Positions 8,636 through 16,075 of a stretch of DNA of 43,524 bases are shown piece by piece (positions within the stretch are counted from its first letter, which is position 1; every line of letters starts with the position of its first letter). A program made the translations under genes and the position numbers. A model generated the notes under the pieces. It was not told where the DNA came from. It did not search any database and was given only the letters and a program-made list of their open reading frames with translations. This stretch comes from a bacterium (lineage in GTDB: Bacteria; Campylobacterota; Campylobacteria; Campylobacterales; Sulfurovaceae): positions 1-43,524 of the forward strand of contig JAHJJU010000005.1 of assembly GCA_018822805.1 (NCBI GenBank), read 5' to 3'.

Positions 8636-11034
8636 AAAAAAAACAAGAAAATTATAATCAATTTAGCATAGAACTGGAAACAGCCTTAAAAGAGCATCTC
8701 TTTGATCAAGAAGATGCTGTCGAAGCCATTGTTAAAACCTTGGTTCAATCCTATATGTTAGAGAGCAAAAGTAAAGTTCAAGCACTCTTTACGTTTATAG
8801 GAGCACCCAACAGTGGTAAACATTATGCTTGTGAACTCTTAGAGAAACTTAACCCTAAAATAACGCACCTTAAAACATTTTATATGGAACAGTACAGTGG
8901 TGGAATAAATGATGAACAACCCTTTATGATGGAAGTAATAGAGTTTGTTCAAAACAATCCCTCTGCTGTTTTGGTCTTTGAAGATATTGAAAAGGCTGAC
9001 TTACAAATACAACTGGCACTCTATACGCTCTTTACCGATTATGAGAAAAATGAAGTTGACTTTTCTAGGAGTGTCGTGATTGTTACCACAACACTGTTGT
9101 CTGCTTTACTGCAACGAAAAGATGTACAAAAACTTCTTAAAAGTGACCCTTTACAAGCCCATACTTTTTTAATCGAGCATTTGGCCAAAGAACAGGTCAT
9201 TGTAGAAGAGAGCATGGACATGGCTTTTGATAAAAAGTTACTCTCACTTCTTAATGAACACACACTGGTGACCTTTAATAGGTTAAGTTTAAAAGCCCTT
9301 ATTAAAATAGGAGCCAGGTCTCTGCATCAGATGTCTCAAGCCTTTAGCAAAAAAAATGATGTTGCCATAGAGTATAGAGAGTTTGATGCTTTTATTTCAC
9401 TCTTAACCCTCTCTTTAGCCCCGTATCTCAATGCTAGGCACATTAAACAGAAAATTCCAAAATTGATGTTTAATCATATTTATGACCTGTTAAAATCGCA
9501 TGAGCATGTAGAGAAAATTCAATATGAGGTATCTGAAAAAGCAAAACAGTTTCTAAAAAAACTCTTAGAAGATGAACAACTCTTTTTAAAAAAAATAACC
9601 AGACAGCATAAACATATCAGTTTAAAGTGGGATATTGTCGTTCATGAAAATGAAGTTCAATGTAGTATTAAAAGTTTGTTTTATACCCAAGAGAAATTAA
9701 GTATATCCTCCCATGAAGATATGCATATTTCAGATATTCAATTTAAAGATATTGCCGGTCATATTAAAGTTAAAGAGGAATTAACGGAGATAGTCACCCT
9801 ACTAAAAGAGCCGAAACGATTAAAAAAATTTGATTTGGCTGTGCCTAAAGGAATGATTCTTTATGGTCCGGAAGGAATGGGTAAAAAACTCTTAGCAAAA
9901 GCCTTTGCCAGTGAAGCCAATATGCCCTATGTGGTGGTGAATGGTTCTGATTTGTTTACAGCAAAAAACATTCATCAAGCGTATGCACAAGCTTACCGTT
10001 CAGCTCCTGCCATTGTAATTTTAGAAGACATTGATATTCAAGGTATTGTGGGTGGAGTTATCTCAACCATGAGTGTTGAACCCATTATCGAAGAATTGGA
10101 TGCCCTACATCAGAGTTTTGATGCTCCTATATTTACGATTATAACCCTCAGTAGCAGTGCTGAAATTCCAGAAACTCTTCTTGAAGTCAATAGAATCAAC
10201 ATTCATATAGAAGTACCCAAACTGGATATGGAAGCTCGAACCTTTTTCATTAAAGAGATTCTTAAAAAACCCCATGATAAAACTATAGATGTACAAAGAA
10301 TTGTCCGATACATCTCTGGGATGGGTGGGAATGAGCTCAAAAGAATTGGTCAAGAAGCCTCATTGTTTGCTGCACGAAAAGGCTTAAAAATGTTAACCGA
10401 AGAGATACTTTTAGAGCAAATCAACATTATAAAATACGGTACAAAATTGGAAAACAAGCACATTCGTGATATTGAGATATCGATGTCAAAAACAGCCTAT
10501 CATGAAGCCGGTCATGCCGTTTTATCCTACCTACTTTTACCAAAAATTAAAATCGAACAGGTCACCGTAGCCCCACGAAGTGAGGCTCTTGGATTTGTCT
10601 CGTATCATAACGATGACTACATTGATGCGACCTCAAAAGAGGATCTGTTTAACGATATTTGTGTGCTTTTAGCAGGTAGGATTGCCAAAATGCACAAGTA
10701 TGGAGAAGACGGTATGGAGACAGGAGCCATGAGCGACCTTGAAGTGGCTACCACACAAGCTTATGCTGCCATTGCACTTTTTGGAATGGATGAAGAGCTG
10801 GGGTACATCAACATCTCCGGTTTGGATGTAGGAGGGATGAACCCCATATTAAATCACAAGATAGAAGAACGCATCTTGGTTTGGATAGAGAGAGCCACCC
10901 AAAAAACCGAAAAAGAAGTAAAACGCTTATGGAAAGCCATTGATGCCGTGGCATTGGAACTGATACAAAAAGAGATGATAGATGGGGAAGCATTAAAAAG
11001 TATTATTGAAAATAATATTCCTTCTATTAAATAG
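8632..11034 (+). CDS. Soluble double-AAA+ protein with FtsH-type M41 zinc-protease domain
   Basis: The C-terminal half is clearly FtsH-like. It has an FtsH/Cdc48-type AAA module starting near residue 375 (FKDIAGHIKVKEEL), Walker A GPEGMGKK (412-419), Walker B IVILED (461-466), then HEAGH (624-628) with the third zinc ligand D702 in GAMSDLEVAT. The N-terminal 250 residues resemble a ClpA/B-type AAA module, with GAPNSGKH (57-64) and VLVFED (113-118). Both Walker A motifs lack the usual Thr/Ser after Lys (H64, K419). The FtsH arginine-finger segment (normally like RPGRFDR) reads EVNRINI, and the FVG pore loop is not recognisable. There are no transmembrane helices, unlike FtsH. At 800 residues it is longer than FtsH. 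Overlap with the P-type ATPase gene by ATGA suggests a linked role, perhaps proteolytic control of that pump (inference). Confidence 0.85.
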   Translation: MKKKQENYNQFSIELETALKEHLFDQEDAVEAIVKTLVQSYMLESKSKVQALFTFIGAPNSGKHYACELLEKLNPKITHLKTFYMEQYSGGINDEQPFMMEVIEFVQNNPSAVLVFEDIEKADLQIQLALYTLFTDYEKNEVDFSRSVVIVTTTLLSALLQRKDVQKLLKSDPLQAHTFLIEHLAKEQVIVEESMDMAFDKKLLSLLNEHTLVTFNRLSLKALIKIGARSLHQMSQAFSKKNDVAIEYREFDAFISLLTLSLAPYLNARHIKQKIPKLMFNHIYDLLKSHEHVEKIQYEVSEKAKQFLKKLLEDEQLFLKKITRQHKHISLKWDIVVHENEVQCSIKSLFYTQEKLSISSHEDMHISDIQFKDIAGHIKVKEELTEIVTLLKEPKRLKKFDLAVPKGMILYGPEGMGKKLLAKAFASEANMPYVVVNGSDLFTAKNIHQAYAQAYRSAPAIVILEDIDIQGIVGGVISTMSVEPIIEELDALHQSFDAPIFTIITLSSSAEIPETLLEVNRINIHIEVPKLDMEARTFFIKEILKKPHDKTIDVQRIVRYISGMGGNELKRIGQEASLFAARKGLKMLTEEILLEQINIIKYGTKLENKHIRDIEISMSKTAYHEAGHAVLSYLLLPKIKIEQVTVAPRSEALGFVSYHNDDYIDATSKEDLFNDICVLLAGRIAKMHKYGEDGMETGAMSDLEVATTQAYAAIALFGMDEELGYINISGLDVGGMNPILNHKIEERILVWIERATQKTEKEVKRLWKAIDAVALELIQKEMIDGEALKSIIENNIPSIK

Positions 11035-11061
11035 ATATGCTCTATTTCCCACTCTATAATA

Positions 11062-11096
11062 ATTTGTATATATACAAATAAATAACTTTTTATAAT
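11062..11096 (+). promoter_or_regulatory. gltA promoter with 18-bp palindrome over the -35 position
   Basis: A perfect 18-bp palindrome, ATTTGTATATATACAAAT, lies at 11062-11079. A consensus TATAAT -10 box follows at 11091-11096. With normal spacing the -35 hexamer would fall at about 11068-11073, inside the palindrome, so a dimeric regulator bound there would compete with or contact RNA polymerase. Citrate synthase starts at 11155 with AAGGAG close upstream, giving a leader of about 50 bases. The sequence is AT-rich, so the palindrome alone could be chance; its placement is what makes it convincing. Confidence 0.55.
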
Positions 11097-11154
11097 ATTT
11101 AAGCCTTAAAGGAGTATACTCAACCAAGGAACAGATTAAATAAGGAGAATAATT

Positions 11155-12438
11155 ATGAACAAAGATACGATTACTATGACAAACAATCGAACCAATGAAC
11201 AGTATGACTTTAACATTTTAGATGCCACACGTGGACCATCTGTAGTTGATATCTCCTCTTTTTACAAAGAGACAGGAATGTTTACCTATGATGTGGGCTA
11301 TACTTCGACGGCTTCCTGTAAATCTAACATTACTTTTATTGATGGGGAAAAAGGGGAGCTACGTTATAGAGGAATGCTCATAGAAGAGTTGGCTGAAAAT
11401 CACAGCTATTTAGAAACGTGTTATCTCTTGCTCAATGGTCATCTTCCCACTACAGAGCAACTGCTTGATTTTGATTTGGAGTTGCGACACCGTTCATTTA
11501 TTGATGAGAGTTTACATCATTTGATTGACGCATTTCCTGATGCTGCTCACCCCATGTCCATATTGGCTTCGGGAGTTTCGGCATTGGCGTCGTTTTACTA
11601 TGAACACCTCAATATGAAAGATGAACAAGAGTGTCAAGATATGGCAAGACGGATAATTGCCAAAATACCGACACTTGCTGCATTTGCCTATAGAAAATCC
11701 TTGGGTATTCCGTTTATTTATCCTAATATTGACCTCTCATTTACAGAAAATTTTCTCTATATGATGAGGGCCTACCCCGGTGGAAAAATGAAACGCACAG
11801 CTAACGGTGAAGAGAAGATTAAGCCCATAGAGATAAAAGCGTTGGACACCATCTTTACTCTCCATGCTGACCATGAACAAAATGCATCCACCACCACCGT
11901 ACGCAATGTTGCCTCAACAGGAGCTCACCCGTATGTGGCGATTTCTGCCGGTATCTCTGCTTTATGGGGAAGAGCTCACGGTGGAGCCAATGAATCGGTA
12001 ATGGCTCAAATGGAGATGATCGGTGATGTTAAAAATGTGGATGCCTTTATAGAACGAGCCAAAGACCCCAATGATGAATTTAGACTCATGGGCTTTGGAC
12101 ATAGGGTTTATAAAAACTTTGATCCACGAGCCAAGGCGTTAAAAAAACTGCAAGACCAATTAAAAGATGAACTTAACTTAGATTCTAAACTGATGGATAT
12201 TGCCCATAGAATTGAAGAAATTGCACTCAATGATGAGTACTTTATTAAACGTAATCTTTACCCAAATATTGACTTCTATTCCGGGGTAATTTTAACAGCC
12301 TTGGGTATTAAACGACCGATGTTTACAGCCATCTTTGTGATTGGTCGAACAGTCGGATGGATTACGCAACTTATGGAGTTTAAAAATGATAGTAGCTCTA
12401 AGATTGCTCGTCCTCGGCAGTTGTATTTGGGAAGTTAA
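11155..12438 (+). CDS. gltA: Citrate synthase (type II)
   Basis: The protein condenses acetyl-CoA and oxaloacetate to citrate in the TCA cycle. The catalytic triad is visible: H275 in WGRAHGGANE, H316 in FGHRVYKNFDPRA and D373 in NIDFYSGV. The 427-residue length and the N-terminal region with TSTASCKS and GELRYRGMLIEEL are typical of hexameric type II enzymes of Gram-negative bacteria. The start ATG is preceded by TAAGGAG. It stands alone in its transcription unit, with a promoter just upstream and a perfect hairpin 24 bases downstream. Campylobacterota autotrophs often run the reverse TCA cycle with ATP-citrate lyase, so this gene could serve anaplerotic or heterotrophic flux; that context is not visible here. 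Confidence 0.96.
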   Translation: MNKDTITMTNNRTNEQYDFNILDATRGPSVVDISSFYKETGMFTYDVGYTSTASCKSNITFIDGEKGELRYRGMLIEELAENHSYLETCYLLLNGHLPTTEQLLDFDLELRHRSFIDESLHHLIDAFPDAAHPMSILASGVSALASFYYEHLNMKDEQECQDMARRIIAKIPTLAAFAYRKSLGIPFIYPNIDLSFTENFLYMMRAYPGGKMKRTANGEEKIKPIEIKALDTIFTLHADHEQNASTTTVRNVASTGAHPYVAISAGISALWGRAHGGANESVMAQMEMIGDVKNVDAFIERAKDPNDEFRLMGFGHRVYKNFDPRAKALKKLQDQLKDELNLDSKLMDIAHRIEEIALNDEYFIKRNLYPNIDFYSGVILTALGIKRPMFTAIFVIGRTVGWITQLMEFKNDSSSKIARPRQLYLGS

Positions 12439-12461
12439 TAACCTGAGTTCGACGGAATACC

Positions 12462-12486
12462 ATAGAGAGAAGTTGCTTCTCTCTAT
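12462..12486. terminator. Hairpin between convergent gltA and Cys-rich lipoprotein genes
   Basis: An 11-bp perfect stem (ATAGAGAGAAG at 12462-12472 pairing with 12476-12486) encloses a 3-base loop. It lies between the stop codons of two convergent genes and can fold on either transcript. No strong U-run follows on either side, so it may act as a transcript-end stabiliser as much as an intrinsic terminator. Confidence 0.55.
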
Positions 12487-12493
12487 AAAGTGA

Positions 12494-12688
12494 CTATTTA
12501 TCGCCACCACACCTGTCAGATGTATTTTTATCTCCACCACACTTCATGGTTTTTGTATCGGTTCCACATTTACCTTCACCACATTTCATGATTGTTGTAC
12601 CTTCTGCTGATGTTGTTCCTGTACCATTACATCCTGTAAAAGCCACCAACGAGAGTGCCACCAATGATCCAAACAGTATCTTTTTCAT
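12494..12688 (-). CDS. Small Cys-rich lipoprotein with EGKCG motif
   Basis: This is a 64-residue lipoprotein. A short basic start (MKK), a hydrophobic stretch and the lipobox FTGC predict lipidation at Cys19. The mature part is Gly/Lys/Cys-rich: MKCGEGKCG, then MKCGGDK, then RCGGDK, that is four Cys in spaced KCG or RCG units. EGKCG repeats mark the HvfA/bufferin-like small metal-binding peptides, in which modified cysteines sequester copper. This protein has one such motif and is a lipoprotein rather than a simple secreted peptide, and no DUF692-type modifying enzyme is adjacent, so the link is tentative. AAGGA lies a few bases before the start, and a TATAAT on the minus strand at 12725-12720 is a fitting -10 box. 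The gene converges on citrate synthase and diverges from the GMC pair. Confidence 0.75.
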   Translation of the reverse strand: MKKILFGSLVALSLVAFTGCNGTGTTSAEGTTIMKCGEGKCGTDTKTMKCGGDKNTSDRCGGDK

Positions 12689-12755
12689 AAATAATCCTTT
12701 TTATATAAGTTACCATTTCATTATAGCAAAATATAAATTTAAATTATGTAATAAA

Positions 12756-12781
12756 AACATGAATCATGTTATAATTTTTAG
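12756..12781 (+). promoter_or_regulatory. Extended -10 promoter of the GMC operon with 15-bp operator-like palindrome
   Basis: A perfect inverted repeat, AACATGA-A-TCATGTT, occupies 12756-12770 and runs into an extended -10 element (TG at 12767-12768, TATAAT at 12770-12775). The start codon is at 12782, seven bases after the -10 box, which is where transcription normally begins. The mRNA would therefore have no leader. There is no room for a ribosome binding site between the -10 box and this ATG. A dimeric repressor on the palindrome would block the promoter directly. Confidence 0.55.
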
Positions 12782-13315
12782 ATGAAAAAAACCATAACCC
12801 GAAGGGTATTTATAGCCTCCACCATTGTTGCCGGAACAGCCCTTATGCTCCTACCTCAAGGTGCAAAGACAACGATAAATATTGAGCCTTTTAAAGTCAT
12901 AGAAGCTGTGCAAGAAGTTCTTTTTCCCAAAGGCTTACAAGCACCTGCTGCCTCTGAATTTGGAGCAACCAACTACCTCTTAACCGTTTCCACACACTCC
13001 TCTTTTTGGGCTGATGATTTAACGTTTTTACATTATGGTGCGACATTACTTATGAAAGCAGAACCTAACTTTTTCACCCTGAATCCCAAAGATAAAAATG
13101 ACGTACTAAAAAATTTTGTCAATAGTAACAAAAAAGCTGAAAATTGGGTTTCACTGATTCTTTACTATACCATTGAAGCCCTACTCAGTGACCCCATGTA
13201 TGGTGGCAATAAAAGTGAGTTAGGCTGGAAATGGCTAAAACACGATACGGGACAACCAAGACCAAAAACAAAATTTGTAGGGACAACGCCCCTGTGCTTG
13301 TCCGATGCTCAATAA
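12782..13315 (+). CDS. Gluconate 2-dehydrogenase subunit 3-like small subunit (Tat signal)
   Basis: The protein resembles the small gamma subunit of membrane-linked flavoprotein dehydrogenases. The N-terminus has a twin-arginine-like motif (TRRVFI) followed by a hydrophobic stretch to about residue 25, predicting Tat export. The family hallmark DPMYGGN...GWKWL is present near residues 138-152. It has 177 residues, normal length. In such systems the small subunit carries the Tat signal and the flavoprotein is exported with it; the GMC protein encoded 12 bases downstream lacks its own signal, which fits. The usual third partner, a multiheme cytochrome c, is not encoded nearby. The start codon sits seven bases after a -10 box, so translation is probably leaderless. 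Confidence 0.78.
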   Translation: MKKTITRRVFIASTIVAGTALMLLPQGAKTTINIEPFKVIEAVQEVLFPKGLQAPAASEFGATNYLLTVSTHSSFWADDLTFLHYGATLLMKAEPNFFTLNPKDKNDVLKNFVNSNKKAENWVSLILYYTIEALLSDPMYGGNKSELGWKWLKHDTGQPRPKTKFVGTTPLCLSDAQ

Positions 13316-13327
13316 GGAAACATCAAA

Positions 13328-14971
13328 ATGAAATATGACGTATGCATCATAGGCTCAGGAGCAGGAGCTTCAGGAGTTGCTTACACCTTAGCCCTTGCAG
13401 GGAAAAAAGTCATTATGTTGGAGCGAGGTGGGTTCTATAAAGAGAAAGATTTCTCAAAAGATGAAGTAGCTTACACCAAACGCGACATCATAACCCCCAA
13501 CCTCAAAGAGTCTTACCACACCATTGAAGATTTAGAAGATAGAAAGTGGGTCAAGACCCCTACCTATGTCAACGAAAGCACCTTTTTTAACGGCAATATT
13601 GTCGGTGGTTCTTCCAACTTTATGAGTGGCTATTTCCACCGTTTAAAGCCTGTAGATTTCAAACTCAAATCAACTTATGGCGATATCAAAGGAGCCAATG
13701 TGGTGGATTGGGTCATCGACTACCATGAGTTAGAGCCTTATTATGAAAAAGTAGAACGCTTGGTCGGAGTCAGTGGAGAGGTCACCCCCTACAAATATCA
13801 CGAACCACGGAGCACTAAAGATTTCCCTTACCCTCCTTTAGAAGAGCATCCCATAAGCAGACGCATTGATAAAAGTTGTAAAACTTTAGGTTGTGTTCCC
13901 TACAAAACGCCTCGTGCCATTTTGTCACAAGCCAAAGAAGAGAGAAATACTTGTTACTACTCCAACTACTGTGGTTCATACGGGTGTTCGAGTGGAGCCA
14001 AAGGGAGTGCCAGAGCTGCCCTGCTTCAACCTGCTCTGAAAACAGGGAACTTAACCATCATTACTTATACTTTTGTCAAAAAACTGCTTGAAAAAAATAG
14101 CAAAGTCACCGAAGCCATCTATGTAAACACCCAAACAAAAGAAGAACATAGCATAAAAGCCAAACTCTTTGTGGTTGCTGGTCAAGCAGTAGAGAGTTCT
14201 AGACTTTTACTCAATTCAAAGTCTAAAAACTTTCCCAATGGTTTAGCCAATAACAGTGGTCAAGTAGGGAAAAATCTACTCTTCTCAGCAGGTGGTGTCG
14301 GTTCAGGTCAATTCGATGCAAGCTCTATGCCCCTAAAAGAGCTTATGGTTGAAGGTCTGTTTGTGAATCGTTCGCTTTGTGACTGGTATGAGATAAAAGG
14401 CATGAAAGGGGGCATTGTTGATTTTCTTTTTGAACATGCCAATCCCATTTCAAAAGCTTCAAAACAGCGTAAAGAGAATGGAAAACTGCTTTGGGGAGCA
14501 GCACTACAAGAGAAAATCTTTAAAAAGCTTACAGCCACCAAACAGCTGAACTTTGAAGTCTTTAACGATTGGTTACCGACCGATAACTGTTTTGTCTCCG
14601 TTGATGAGAAATACAAAGATATCTACGGTGTACCTGTCGCCAACATTCGCATAGGAGCTCACCCTCATGACCTAAAAGTTGGTAGACTTTTGGCTGAGAA
14701 AGCTGAAGCTGTTTTAAAAAATATGGGAGCCAAAGAGATAAACTCTTCCATCTCTTCTTCCCCTCCACCCAATCTACAAGCAGGAGGTTGTCGCTTTGGA
14801 GATGACCCTAAAACCTCAGTTTTGAACAAATATTGCCAAGCCCATGAAGTAGAAAACCTTTTTGTTAGCGATGGCTCATTTATGCCGACCGGTGGTTCAG
14901 TTACTTACACATGGACAATTTATGCCAATTCGTTTCGGGTTGGAGAGTATATTTTGAAACAGCTCTCTTAG
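13328..14971 (+). CDS. GMC-family FAD oxidoreductase (large subunit)
   Basis: This is a glucose-methanol-choline type flavoprotein of 547 residues. The FAD dinucleotide motif GSGAGASG is at residues 9-16, and NGNIVGGSSNFMSGYFHR matches the GMC signature region. NYCGSYGCSSGAKGSAR and the C-terminal GGCRFGDDPKTSVLNKYCQAHEVENLFVSDGS region also fit the gluconate/sorbitol dehydrogenase branch. Just before GGCRFG, where a catalytic His is commonly found, the sequence is PNLQA. The usual NP near the C-terminus is replaced by YTWTIYANS. The substrate is therefore uncertain. No signal peptide is seen, so export with the Tat-carrying partner encoded just upstream is likely. AAGGAAA precedes the ATG. 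The gene ends convergently, overlapping the stop of the DUF234-like gene by three bases. Confidence 0.85.
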   Translation: MKYDVCIIGSGAGASGVAYTLALAGKKVIMLERGGFYKEKDFSKDEVAYTKRDIITPNLKESYHTIEDLEDRKWVKTPTYVNESTFFNGNIVGGSSNFMSGYFHRLKPVDFKLKSTYGDIKGANVVDWVIDYHELEPYYEKVERLVGVSGEVTPYKYHEPRSTKDFPYPPLEEHPISRRIDKSCKTLGCVPYKTPRAILSQAKEERNTCYYSNYCGSYGCSSGAKGSARAALLQPALKTGNLTIITYTFVKKLLEKNSKVTEAIYVNTQTKEEHSIKAKLFVVAGQAVESSRLLLNSKSKNFPNGLANNSGQVGKNLLFSAGGVGSGQFDASSMPLKELMVEGLFVNRSLCDWYEIKGMKGGIVDFLFEHANPISKASKQRKENGKLLWGAALQEKIFKKLTATKQLNFEVFNDWLPTDNCFVSVDEKYKDIYGVPVANIRIGAHPHDLKVGRLLAEKAEAVLKNMGAKEINSSISSSPPPNLQAGGCRFGDDPKTSVLNKYCQAHEVENLFVSDGSFMPTGGSVTYTWTIYANSFRVGEYILKQLS

Positions 14972-15882
14972 TATTTTTTATTCGTATTGACCAACATATC
15001 TTTGTCACTCAACTCCTCAAGCAAATTCCCAATGCTGTTAAGTGAAAAGAGTCTTAACGTTGCACCTTTCTCTTTTTTAAGCTCTTGTGAAAACTTATTT
15101 TTAGAGTAAACAACATAGGTATCAACGTTTAATTCAGCCTTAGCCACGCTCTCTTTGAGCTTGGTCAGTTCACTTTTATTGGCTTTGTTTTTAGAGTGTT
15201 TACAGGTACCTGCTATCCATTTACCCGACTTTGTTTTAGCCAAAATATCGATTTCGACATGTTCATCCCAATACGAACCAATATGCACAATAGGGTCTTC
15301 AACAGTACTCTTTTCTAATAATGCCATCACCAATTGCTGGTAAATCAGATGTGAAAACTCTTGTTGTGTGTGACTCCACTGTTTTTTAAATTCACTATAA
15401 TCACCCTCTTTAATCCCTTTATAGTACGGAGAAATAGCCGAAAACCAAAAACGCATAAAGGGTTGAGTAAAAAGAACTTTGTTAGAGATTTTTTCATAAT
15501 TTTTTAGTGGCTTCTCTACCGATTTTTCCACAACTAAAAGCCCATGTTCTACAAGAAAATCAACCGAATTTTCACCCTCTTCTTTTTGAACACGGGCTTT
15601 TTTAAATGCTGAATGTTCCCGTCTGTCCCCCATTGCCAAGGCCGAAAGCACTTTATGATGGGTAGGATTACTCCGAGTAATTTTTGTAATATCCCCATGA
15701 ATGTATCGGTAGTTTTTCAAGACTTTCTCTTCTATTAATTGATCCAAAGGTTTAGACATATCTATCTTCCAACCCATTCCACCAAACACAGCAAAATATT
15801 CTATGGCTGTTTCAAGATGGGTAGCATTGTTCTGAAAACAAAAAGAGCGAAATTGTTGAAGGAGAGTTGGATGTTTTGACAT
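14968..15882 (-). CDS. DUF234-like protein with PD-(D/E)xK-type C-terminal domain
   Basis: The protein has 304 residues and no signal or membrane segments. The N-terminal part (about 20-110) looks like winged-helix DNA-binding sequence (LDQLIEEKVLKNYRYI...KITRSNPTHHKVLSALA). The middle has the DUF234 hallmark of a Y-x-I...LFTQPFMRFWFSAISPYY type segment. The C-terminal part contains HVEIDILAKTKSGKWIAGTCKH, which has the layout of a PD-(D/E)xK nuclease core (E-x-D, then strand, then x-x-K), but the usual GEC(K) glutamate is Thr. DUF234 usually forms the tail of archaeal-type AAA ATPases; here no ATPase domain is present. It is a single gene, convergent with the GMC gene. The function is unknown. 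Confidence 0.65.
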   Translation of the reverse strand: MSKHPTLLQQFRSFCFQNNATHLETAIEYFAVFGGMGWKIDMSKPLDQLIEEKVLKNYRYIHGDITKITRSNPTHHKVLSALAMGDRREHSAFKKARVQKEEGENSVDFLVEHGLLVVEKSVEKPLKNYEKISNKVLFTQPFMRFWFSAISPYYKGIKEGDYSEFKKQWSHTQQEFSHLIYQQLVMALLEKSTVEDPIVHIGSYWDEHVEIDILAKTKSGKWIAGTCKHSKNKANKSELTKLKESVAKAELNVDTYVVYSKNKFSQELKKEKGATLRLFSLNSIGNLLEELSDKDMLVNTNKKY

Positions 15883-16075
15883 AAGTGTTAAACCTTGTTT
15901 TGTTGAATTTTAACATATTTTTTGGTAAGATGGATATTATGCTTAAACTTTATCTTTTAATCTCTCGATATAAAACGTTACCAAACTTGATTTACTCAGG
16001 TTAGTAGCTGATTCGAGTCGAAACTTAGAAGATATTTTATTTCAAAGATTGATAACTTAAGTTCCTAAAAGATGA
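15883..16075. other. Divergent intergenic region
   Basis: This region lies between the minus-strand DUF234-like gene and plus-strand pbpC. It is AT-rich and no small gene is convincing. A short palindrome, TTCGA-G-TCGAA, sits at 16012-16022, and a GTAG at 16003-16006 lies a few bases before it. That vaguely recalls the GTAG-plus-palindrome layout found at 35058-35126, but the spacing differs and there is no copy in inverted orientation. Confidence 0.3.

Noticed and set aside
16003-16022. A third REP element (GTAG near TTCGA-G-TCGAA)
   Set aside because: The GTAG and the palindrome are separated by extra bases, the stem is only five pairs and the loop differs, so it does not match the architecture of the other two.
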